37,267 nt of DNA from Actinomycetes bacterium (lineage in GTDB: Bacteria > Actinomycetota > Acidimicrobiia > Acidimicrobiales > Aldehydirespiratoraceae). The stretch covers positions 1 to 37,267 of the forward strand of contig JAJRXC010000018.1 of the NCBI GenBank assembly GCA_024276495.1. Direction: 5' to 3'. Positions 31,458 to 37,267 of the stretch are shown in pieces. The position numbers and the translations under genes were made by a program. The first letter of the stretch is position 1. Every line of letters starts with the position of its first letter. Below the pieces are notes generated by a model. That model worked only from the letters and a program-made list of their open reading frames with translations. It was not told the DNA's origin and searched no databases.

Positions 31458-33560
31458 ATGTCCGATCAGGGCCCGACCGTCTTCAACGGACGCTACGAAC
31501 TGCTGCGCCACATCGCCCGTGGCGGGATGGCCGACGTCTATCTCGCCCGAGACGAGCTGCTCGATCGCGAGGTCGCGCTCAAGGTGCTGTTCCCCGAGTT
31601 CGCGAACGATCCGAACTTCGTCGAACGGTTCCGTCGTGAGGCCCAGGCCGCCGCGAACCTCAATCACGCCAACATCGTCGGCATCTACGACTGGGGCCAG
31701 GAGCGGGGCACCTACTACATCGTGATGGAGCATGTCTCCGGACGCAGCATGTCGGATGTGCTTCGCTCGACCGGCCCGCTGCAGCCGGACCGGGCAGCCG
31801 AGATCGCCTCCGACGTGGCCGCCGCGCTCTCCACGGCGCATCAGGCCGGGTTGGTTCACCGCGACATCAAGCCGGGCAACATCCTCATCTCCGACGGGGG
31901 CGACGTGAAGGTCGCCGACTTCGGGATCGCCACGGCTCTCGCCGGCGGCACCGACGCCGGGCTCACCCAACACGGCTCCGTCATGGGGACCGCCACCTAC
32001 TTCTCGCCCGAACAGGCCCAGGGCAAGCAGGTCGACGGGCGCAGCGACCTCTACTCGTTGGGCGTCGTGCTCTACGAGATGCTGACCGGCGTGCCACCGT
32101 TCCAGGCCGACACGCCGGTCGCGGTCGCGTACAAGCACGTCCAGGAACGTCCCGAGTCGTTGAGTGATCGTGGCCTCAACGTCGCCCGGTCGCTCAACGC
32201 GATCACGATGAAGCTCCTGGCCAAGAACCCGGCCAACCGCTATCCGACCGCCGAGGACCTCCGGTCGGATCTCGGCCGGTATCTCGCCGGCGCCCATCAG
32301 GTTCCCGGCGCCGCCGCGGGGGCGGCGGCGGCCGCCAAGGGTTCGGTGGAGGCCAAACCGTCGTCCGCAGAGCTCGTCGATCCGACCACCGTGCAGCCGG
32401 CCACCCCCGCGGCGGCGGTCCCCGCGGTGGTTCCCGCCACCGCACCGGCCCCGGTCGCCCCGGTGGGCCCGGTTCTCGATCCCAACGCCCTCGCCGCCCA
32501 CTACGCCGGCGGCTACTACTACGACGACGAGCCACCCCGCCGCGACGACTGGAAACGCACCGTCGCCCTGCTCGTCGGGCTCGGCGTGTTGATCTTCATC
32601 CTCGGGTTCCTGACGATCGCCTTCGGTCGCCAGCTCGGCGTCTTCGGCAGCGACGACGACGCCCCCGCGGAGCTGACGATCGACAAGATCGACGTCCCCC
32701 GCCTCATCGGGATGCAGGTCGACGAAGCCGAGGCCGAGTTGCGGGCGCTCGGTCTCGTCCCGGTCCGGACGCTTCGCCAGAACGCCAACGTCGCGGTCAA
32801 CGAGGTGTTCGACCAGACACCGCCGTCGGGCCAACGTCTCGATCCCGGCGCCGAGGTCGAGCTCTTCGTCAGCACCGGGGAGGCGCTCACCGTGCCGACG
32901 GTGCTGGCCCTCAGCCAGGAGGAGGCCATCGCGGCGCTGGCCGAGGCGGGCTACGAATGGGACGTCGAGTCCCAGGCCGACATCGCCGAGCTCGGCTTGG
33001 TGATCGCCCAGAGTCCGGCTCCCGGCACCGAGTTGGCGCCCGGCGAGTCTGTCACCATCACGGTGTCGACCGGCCCCGAGCAGGTGCTGGTCCCCGACCT
33101 GGAGGGGCGCACGCTCACCGAGGCGTTCAACCTCTTGTCATCCGCCGGTTTCCGGGTCGATGGCGAACCGATCGAGGAGCCGTCCGAGGAGATCGAGGAG
33201 GGGCTGGTGATCCGCACCGAACCGGCTGCCAACAGCCTGCTCTCCGCGGGGGCACCGATCCGGATCGTCATCTCGACCGGCATCCCCCAAGTCGTCGTCC
33301 CGACGGTCGTCGGGCTCTTCGCCGACACCGCGCTCGCCACGTTGCGCAACGTCGGCCTCGAACCCGTCACCCAGTTCCAGACGGTGCCGTTCGGCGATCC
33401 GCAGGTCGGCCTCGTGATCGACCAGACGCCACCGAACTTCGAAGAGGTGCCGCTGGGTTCCGAGGTGGTCATCACGGTCGGCGAAGCGGGTCCCGAACCC
33501 ACGACCACGACGACCACCACCACGACCACGACGACGACCACGACGACCGCCGCCCCGTGA
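31458..33560 (+). CDS. pknB: PknB: transmembrane Ser/Thr kinase with four PASTA domains and poly-Thr tail
   Basis: The 700-residue receptor kinase senses muropeptides or lipid II and controls cell-wall synthesis and division. The kinase domain (about residues 12-275) has the glycine loop IARGGMADVYLA, Lys in VALKVL, HRDIKPGN near 134, DFG near 154, an activation loop with several Thr, and SDLYSLGV. An Ala/Pro linker precedes the membrane helix (about 367-390). Four PASTA repeats start near residues 408, 476, 541 and 611 (VPRLIGM, VPTVLAL, VPDLEGR, VPTVVGL). After the fourth, the extracellular end is 16 consecutive Thr then AAP. No second kinase (PknA) is next to it, unlike in Mycobacterium. 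It is convergent with the amidotransferase gene, 9 bases apart. Confidence 0.97.
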   Translation: MSDQGPTVFNGRYELLRHIARGGMADVYLARDELLDREVALKVLFPEFANDPNFVERFRREAQAAANLNHANIVGIYDWGQERGTYYIVMEHVSGRSMSDVLRSTGPLQPDRAAEIASDVAAALSTAHQAGLVHRDIKPGNILISDGGDVKVADFGIATALAGGTDAGLTQHGSVMGTATYFSPEQAQGKQVDGRSDLYSLGVVLYEMLTGVPPFQADTPVAVAYKHVQERPESLSDRGLNVARSLNAITMKLLAKNPANRYPTAEDLRSDLGRYLAGAHQVPGAAAGAAAAAKGSVEAKPSSAELVDPTTVQPATPAAAVPAVVPATAPAPVAPVGPVLDPNALAAHYAGGYYYDDEPPRRDDWKRTVALLVGLGVLIFILGFLTIAFGRQLGVFGSDDDAPAELTIDKIDVPRLIGMQVDEAEAELRALGLVPVRTLRQNANVAVNEVFDQTPPSGQRLDPGAEVELFVSTGEALTVPTVLALSQEEAIAALAEAGYEWDVESQADIAELGLVIAQSPAPGTELAPGESVTITVSTGPEQVLVPDLEGRTLTEAFNLLSSAGFRVDGEPIEEPSEEIEEGLVIRTEPAANSLLSAGAPIRIVISTGIPQVVVPTVVGLFADTALATLRNVGLEPVTQFQTVPFGDPQVGLVIDQTPPNFEEVPLGSEVVITVGEAGPEPTTTTTTTTTTTTTTTTAAP
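33501..33548 (+). repeat. ACG/ACC triplet repeat encoding 16 threonines
   Basis: Sixteen ACG or ACC codons in a row form the C-terminal tail of PknB. Because the unit is three bases, slippage would change the tail length without frameshift. Confidence 0.9.
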
Positions 33561-33569
33561 CCCGCCCGG

Positions 33570-34169
33570 TCAGGCGGAGGTGCGTGTGTCGCAGCGGTCG
33601 AGGAAGTTCTTCAGCAGGTCGTGGCCGGCGTTGGTGAGAACCGACTCGGGATGGAACTGCACACCTTCGATGTCGAGCTCGCGGTGACGAAGGCCCATGA
33701 CGAGCCCGTCGTCGGTCTCGGCGGTGATCTCCAGCCCATCGGGAACCGAGGCCCGTTCGACGATCAGCGAGTGATACCGGGTCGCCTCGAGCGGGTTCGG
33801 CAGACCGGCGAACACACCGATGTCACGGTGACGGACAAACGACGTCTTGCCGTGCATGACGGCCGGGGCCCGCACCACCGACGCCCCGAAGGCCTGCCCG
33901 AGGCACTGCATGCCGAGACACACCCCGAAGATCGGCACCGTGGCCCCGAGCTGCGCGAGCACGGCCATCGACACGCCCGAATCATCGGGTGTCCCCGGTC
34001 CGGGTGAGATGAGGATCCCGTCGGGGGCGAGTGCCCCGATCCCGGCGATGTCGATCTCGTCGTGGCGGTGCACGACCGGCGCCGCGCCCAGCTCCCCGAG
34101 ATACTGCACGAGGATGTAGACGAACGAGTCGTAGTTGTCGATGACGAGGATCGTCGGCCCTTCGCTCAC
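33570..34169 (-). CDS. Class I glutamine amidotransferase, anthranilate / aminodeoxychorismate synthase component II
   Basis: The 199-residue protein supplies ammonia from glutamine to a chorismate-using partner for tryptophan or folate synthesis. The Cys nucleophile is in FGVCLGMQCLGQAFG (about residue 83), and the His and Glu of the triad are in GVQFHPES near 170. The oxyanion strand ISPGPGTPDDSG is near 54, and the N-terminus ILVIDNYDSFVY is diagnostic for the TrpG/PabA family. The synthase component I is not in this window, so trpG and pabA cannot be separated; in Mycobacterium the orthologous position, convergent with pknB, is called trpG. It begins at GTG 34169, 19 bases after the etfD stop, and is likely in its transcript. 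Confidence 0.93.
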   Translation of the reverse strand: MSEGPTILVIDNYDSFVYILVQYLGELGAAPVVHRHDEIDIAGIGALAPDGILISPGPGTPDDSGVSMAVLAQLGATVPIFGVCLGMQCLGQAFGASVVRAPAVMHGKTSFVRHRDIGVFAGLPNPLEATRYHSLIVERASVPDGLEITAETDDGLVMGLRHRELDIEGVQFHPESVLTNAGHDLLKNFLDRCDTRTSA

Positions 34170-34188
34170 GGCCGCGACGCGATCTCTC

Positions 34189-36453
34189 TCATCTCCGTCG
34201 TTCGTCCCCGACGATGCCGGCGCTGGCGCGGGCCAACTCGATCTGTTGCGCCCGCTCCTCGTCGTGACGCCGGGCCTCGCCGGCCTCGACGGCTTCGAGC
34301 ACGTGTATGGCGATGTCGGCGACGCGGACCTCGTCCTCCTCCTTGCCGGCGGCCTTCACCCCGTCGTCCATCATCACGTAGCAAAACGGGCAGGCCGTGG
34401 CGACGCGATCGGCGCCCGTGGCGATCAGCTCCCGGGCCCGGACGTCGTTGACCTTCTCGCCGACGTTCTCCTCCATCCACATGCGGGCGCCGCCGGCCCC
34501 ACAACACATGCCCTTGGTGCCGTTGCGTTCGGCCTCGACGATCTCGATGCCACCGAGCCGGCCGAGCACCTTGCGGGGCGCCATGTAGACGTCGTTGTGG
34601 CGGCCGAGATAGCAGCTGTCGTGGTAGACGACCCGCTCCTCGAGCTCGGCCCCGGCGAGGTCGAGATGGCCCTGCTCGACCAACCACTCGAGGAACTGGG
34701 AGTGGTGCACGACCTCGTAGTGGCCGCCCAGCTGGGGATACTCGTTGGCGAGCGTGTTGAAGCAGTGGGGGCACTGGGTGACGATCTTCTTCACGCCCAT
34801 CGCGTTGAGGGTCTCGATCGTCTGCGAGGCGAGCATCTGGAAGAGGTACTCGTTGCCGGAACGGCGGGCAGAGTCGCCCGTGCAGCTCTCGGCCGGGCCG
34901 AGGATGGCGAAGTCGACGCCGGCGCGCTGCATGAGCTTCGCCATCGCCTGGGTGACCTTCTTGTTCTTGTCGTCGAACGCGCCGGCACAGCCCACCCAGT
35001 AGAGGTACTCGGCCTCCATCGGATCGGTGCCGTCGATGATGCGGATGCCGTCGATCCCGTTGGTCCAATCGGCTCGTTCGCTCTGGCTCATTCCCCACGG
35101 ATTCGACGAGTTCTCCATCGAACGGAACGCCTGGCCGAGCTCGGACGGGAAGTCGGATTCCATCAGGGTGAGGTAGCGGCGCATGTCGAGGATCTTGTCG
35201 AGGATCTCGATGTTGACCGGGCAGATCTCGTCGCAGGCCCGACACGTGGTGCAGGCCCACAGCTCGGCTTGGGTGATGCGGTCGAACATCCAGTTGGCCG
35301 GGACGGTGATCTCGTCGTCGACCCCGATCGGGGGGGACACGGCCGGGTCGCCGGTGCGGGCCATGATCTCCCCGGTCTTGAGCACGATCTCGCGGGGATC
35401 GAGCGGCTTGCCGGTCGCGTGGGCCGGGCACACCGACGTGCAGCGGCCACACATCGTGCAGGCATCGGTGTCGAGGAGCTGCTTCCAGGTGAAGTCCTCG
35501 ATGACCGACGCGCCGAACGTCTCCAGCTCGGTCTCGCCGGAGACGAGATCGGGCATCGGCTTCATCGCCCCTTTCGGACGGTCCTTGTCGGACAGGTACA
35601 TGTTGAGCGGCGACGTGAACATGTGGCGCAACATCGTCGTCGGCAAGATGACCAGGAACGCCATGAAGCTGATCACGTGGGCGATCCACCAGGCCTGGTG
35701 CCAGCCGGCGAGGTTGCTCCATTCGTCGACGGTGGTGGCCAGCGGATACCCGATGAAGCTCCAGCTCTCGAAGTCGGGGCTGCCGTCCTTGGCGATGCGG
35801 AACATCTCGGCGCCGAAGCCGGTGAGGCCGATCGCGAAGAACACGCCGAGGATCACCATGTGTTCGGGCTTGCTCTTGATGCGGATGCGGTAGGGGCGCC
35901 AGTTCCACGGGCCGTAACGGCGCACGATCGCCCACACGATGCCGACCATGAACATCAGGCCGGCCCCGTCGCCGACGGCCGCGTAGGCCTGGTAGACGGT
36001 GCCGTGGAGGAACTTCGCCCCATCGGGCAGTTGATGGTTGACCTCGAGCGTGGTGGTGACCCCGAGCAGGATCAGGAACCCGAAGTAGATCATGGAGTGC
36101 ATGATCCCGGCGCCGGGTTCACGCAGCAGGGTCTGCATGTAGACTCCGGACCGGAAGCTCTTGGCCCGTCGCGGCGCGTTCTTGAGGGTGGTCCGGCGAT
36201 TGTCGGGCCGGCCCCGTTCCCAGTTCTTCACCCGGTTGGCGAACATGACCGCGCCGTACACGAGCAGCATCGGGATGACGGCGTAGAAGGTGAGCTTGAG
36301 GCCGGTCGGGACGCCCCCGAACACCTCACGCTGCACTTCGCTGTCGTCCTCGAAACCGGTGAGGGTGGGAGCGATGCCGGACGCGACGGTGAACAGGGCG
36401 ATTCCGACGCCGAGACCGATGACGAGGTGGTGGGGCAACAGACGCGATTTCAT
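34189..36453 (-). CDS. etfD: EtfD-like membrane iron-sulfur oxidoreductase (Rv0338c type)
   Basis: The 754-residue protein has six or so membrane helices in the first 270 residues, resembling a NarI-type cytochrome b domain. Two [4Fe-4S] motifs follow, CTMCGRCTSVCP near residue 333 and CTTCRACDEICP near 402. Two cysteine-rich CCG domains of the heterodisulfide reductase type come last: first GCAGAFDD and CPHCFNTLANEYP; second DSCYLGRHND and CCGAGGARMW. The architecture and length match mycobacterial Rv0338c, proposed to be EtfD, which passes electrons from ETF and acyl-CoA dehydrogenases in beta-oxidation to menaquinone. The TATCTT box lies 9 bases before ATG 36453. The amidotransferase gene follows after 19 bases. 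The winged-helix gene is divergent. Confidence 0.92.
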   Translation of the reverse strand: MKSRLLPHHLVIGLGVGIALFTVASGIAPTLTGFEDDSEVQREVFGGVPTGLKLTFYAVIPMLLVYGAVMFANRVKNWERGRPDNRRTTLKNAPRRAKSFRSGVYMQTLLREPGAGIMHSMIYFGFLILLGVTTTLEVNHQLPDGAKFLHGTVYQAYAAVGDGAGLMFMVGIVWAIVRRYGPWNWRPYRIRIKSKPEHMVILGVFFAIGLTGFGAEMFRIAKDGSPDFESWSFIGYPLATTVDEWSNLAGWHQAWWIAHVISFMAFLVILPTTMLRHMFTSPLNMYLSDKDRPKGAMKPMPDLVSGETELETFGASVIEDFTWKQLLDTDACTMCGRCTSVCPAHATGKPLDPREIVLKTGEIMARTGDPAVSPPIGVDDEITVPANWMFDRITQAELWACTTCRACDEICPVNIEILDKILDMRRYLTLMESDFPSELGQAFRSMENSSNPWGMSQSERADWTNGIDGIRIIDGTDPMEAEYLYWVGCAGAFDDKNKKVTQAMAKLMQRAGVDFAILGPAESCTGDSARRSGNEYLFQMLASQTIETLNAMGVKKIVTQCPHCFNTLANEYPQLGGHYEVVHHSQFLEWLVEQGHLDLAGAELEERVVYHDSCYLGRHNDVYMAPRKVLGRLGGIEIVEAERNGTKGMCCGAGGARMWMEENVGEKVNDVRARELIATGADRVATACPFCYVMMDDGVKAAGKEEDEVRVADIAIHVLEAVEAGEARRHDEERAQQIELARASAGIVGDERRR

Positions 36454-36462
36454 GGCGCCGCA

Positions 36463-36468
36463 AAGATA
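36463..36468 (-). promoter_or_regulatory. -10 element TATCTT, probable leaderless promoter of etfD
   Basis: TATCTT on the minus strand is followed by 9 bases and ATG at 36453. Confidence 0.55.
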
Positions 36469-36532
36469 CCTCTCCGGTCCGGGCGGCGGCGTATTCAGCG
36501 GTCGCCGGGTCGGCCGACGGGTTCATGTGCAC

Positions 36533-36548
36533 GAAACAGTGGTGAAAC
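36533..36548 (+). promoter_or_regulatory. Direct repeat GAAAC-N6-GAAAC upstream of the winged-helix gene
   Basis: Two GAAAC copies start at 36533 and 36544, an 11-bp period as used by OmpR-family dimers. They lie 24-39 bases before ATG 36572 and match the GAAAC half-site of the array at 37134-37182, which suggests autoregulation. Confidence 0.4.
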
Positions 36549-36571
36549 CGTCGCCTGTCAGCGTCGACACG

Positions 36572-37060
36572 ATGAACATCGCCCTCATCCGCTGGCCGGC
36601 CGAGGCCGAACGGCTTCTGCGGCTCCGCGAGGACCGGGTGCCGCGCCTGCTGTTGGTCGACGAGGCCGCGCCCCCGCCGGTCGTCGACGACGAGTTCGAG
36701 GACTGGGTTCGGCTCCCGGCCCCGAGGCAGGACCTCCGCGCCCGGGTCGAGGGGCTGTCGCGGCGGGCCGCGGCAGCCGGTCGACGTCGCCCGAAGATCG
36801 ACGAGCACGGTGTCGTGCGGTTCAACGGTGCCCACACCGCGGTCCCGCCGGTCGAGGCCCGGCTCGCCGAGAAGCTGATCGCGTCGTTCGGTACGGTCGT
36901 CGGGCGAGACCGGCTCTCCGAGGCGGGCTGGCCGGGCGGACACGCCAACCGCAACGCCCTCGACGTGCACGTGTTGCGGCTGCGCCGTCGCCTGGCGGAG
37001 GTGGGTCTGTCGATCCGAACCGTGCGCTCTCGGGGCTACCTCCTCGAACCCTCGGTCTGA
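36572..37060 (+). CDS. OmpR-type winged-helix regulator with degenerate, shortened receiver-like N-terminus
   Basis: The 162-residue protein ends in an OmpR/PhoB-type DNA-binding domain (about residues 75-160): PVEARLAEKLIASFG, VVGRDRLSEAGWPG as the transactivation-loop region, NRNALDVHVLRLRRRL as the recognition helix, and IRTVRSRGYLLEP as the wing. The first 70 residues (NIALIRWPAEAERLLRL, PRLLLVDEAA) look like scattered strands of a response-regulator receiver but are too short and have no phosphoacceptor pattern. This is therefore probably an orphan regulator not controlled by a kinase, in the manner of GlnR-like proteins. ATG 36572 lacks an obvious ribosome binding site or TANNNT box; an in-frame GTG at 36539 is the alternative, but would put the second GAAAC site inside the gene. 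Confidence 0.78.
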   Translation: MNIALIRWPAEAERLLRLREDRVPRLLLVDEAAPPPVVDDEFEDWVRLPAPRQDLRARVEGLSRRAAAAGRRRPKIDEHGVVRFNGAHTAVPPVEARLAEKLIASFGTVVGRDRLSEAGWPGGHANRNALDVHVLRLRRRLAEVGLSIRTVRSRGYLLEPSV

Positions 37061-37133
37061 TCCGTGGGTCCGCGGCTCGGCGACGGGCCCGGGAGGCGAC
37101 GACAGATTCACGTCAGGAGATCGACCCGCGGCG

Positions 37134-37182
37134 GTAACGAAGCCGTGGGCAAGCGGTAACACCGAGCGAACAGCGCCGAAAC
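37134..37182 (+). promoter_or_regulatory. 11-bp-phased half-site array resembling GlnR/MtrA-type operators
   Basis: Pentamers occur at exact 11-base steps: GTAAC (37134), GTGGG (37145, poor), GTAAC (37156), CGAAC (37167) and GAAAC (37178). The actinobacterial GlnR site is described as GTnAC and GAAAC boxes separated by 6 bases, and MtrA sites are GTAAC repeats with the same phase. The array ends 10 bases before the -10 element and would cover the -35 position, as activator sites of OmpR-family proteins do. No -35 consensus is present. Confidence 0.55.
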
Positions 37183-37192
37183 GGGCCGGTCC

Positions 37193-37198
37193 TATGTT
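37193..37198 (+). promoter_or_regulatory. -10 element TATGTT of the gene at 37231
   Basis: TATGTT lies 32 bases before the ATG, with a ribosome binding site between them, so this promoter gives a short conventional leader rather than a leaderless mRNA. Confidence 0.5.
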
Positions 37199-37230
37199 CC
37201 CTTCATCGCCGCCAGGAAGGGACTGTGATC

Positions 37231-37267
37231 ATGCGGACGAAGCTCGACAAGAGGATGCTGCCGGGAC
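37231..37267 (+). CDS. Start of an unidentified gene, cut off by the window edge
   Basis: ATG at 37231 is preceded by a strong Shine-Dalgarno sequence (AGGAAGG, 10 bases upstream) and the promoter at 37193. Only 12 codons are visible (MRTKLDKRMLPG), with a basic N-terminus that could begin a signal peptide or membrane protein. No family can be assigned. Confidence 0.6.
   Translation, partial: MRTKLDKRMLPG

Larger units (their letters stand above)
37061..37230. other. Intergenic regulatory region
   Basis: This 170-base region holds the phased half-site array (37134-37182), a -10 element (37193-37198) and a Shine-Dalgarno sequence AGGAAGG (37214-37220). No terminator hairpin is evident after the winged-helix gene. 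Confidence 0.6.

Noticed and set aside
33561-33569. A terminator between pknB and the amidotransferase gene
   Set aside because: The gap is 9 bases, and nearby GCC/GGC runs give only short imperfect pairing.
34135-37137. A 1000-codon open frame on the plus strand across etfD and the winged-helix gene
   Set aside because: It is antisense to etfD, which has clear iron-sulfur and CCG motifs, and its translation is low-complexity Asp/Gly/His/Arg with no domain. Long antisense frames are common in G+C-rich genomes.

Overview
This is a G+C-rich bacterial chromosome segment with densely packed genes. It most likely comes from an actinobacterium, and my inference is the class Acidimicrobiia. Support comes from the block tRNA-Leu / fhaA / fhaB / pstP / rodA-ftsW / pbpA / pknB facing a convergent trpG-pabA gene (the actinobacterial cell-wall kinase cluster). 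It is also supported by an actinobacterial-type acyl-CoA carboxylase epsilon subunit behind its beta subunit, an EtfD-type iron-sulfur membrane oxidoreductase, and heavy use of GTG starts. The assignment below class level is not supported by anything I can see.

Layout. 1-5765: a cut-off carotenoid oxygenase, a LOG-family nucleosidase, a luciferase-like flavin oxidoreductase, acyl-CoA carboxylase beta and epsilon subunits, prephenate dehydratase, and a decayed MFS transporter. 5766-8314: a membrane fatty acid desaturase, a PaaX-like regulator and a glyoxalase II-like hydrolase, tightly stacked. 8317-13437: a zinc-ribbon protein and a gamma-glutamylcyclotransferase-like protein on the minus strand, then a DivIVA-like coiled-coil protein and a membrane PAS-GGDEF-EAL protein on the plus strand. 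13475-20656: a surface glycan locus with an acyltransferase-3/GT-C fusion and a DUF2304 protein running convergently into a four-gene minus-strand operon (two GT-C glycosyltransferases, a polysaccharide deacetylase, a methyltransferase). 20692-25849: a CMAH/UlaG-like metallo-hydrolase, a GNAT-like protein, a small membrane protein, a membrane-anchored esterase and a class III nucleotide cyclase-like protein. 25872-34169: tRNA-Leu(CAG) and the Ser/Thr kinase/peptidoglycan cluster, ending convergently at the glutamine amidotransferase. 34189-37267: etfD, a short OmpR-type winged-helix protein with a degenerate N-terminal half, a phased operator-like array, and the first codons of an unidentified gene.

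The most consistent non-coding signal is a -10-like TANNNT hexamer that ends 6 to 9 bases before the start codon of 17 different genes on both strands. It leaves no room for a ribosome binding site, so these genes are probably transcribed as leaderless mRNAs. The signal was also used to choose start codons. Genes lacking it are mostly operon-internal (ATGA or GTGA overlaps) or carry a Shine-Dalgarno sequence. A second regulatory signal is an 11-bp-phased array of GTAAC/GAAAC half-sites at 37134-37182, with a matching GAAAC pair upstream of the adjacent winged-helix gene.

I see no insertion sequence, phage gene, CRISPR array, rRNA or replication origin. Apart from the decayed transporter there is no gap above about 300 bases without a gene. 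The window looks like ordinary vertically inherited chromosome with one pseudogene.
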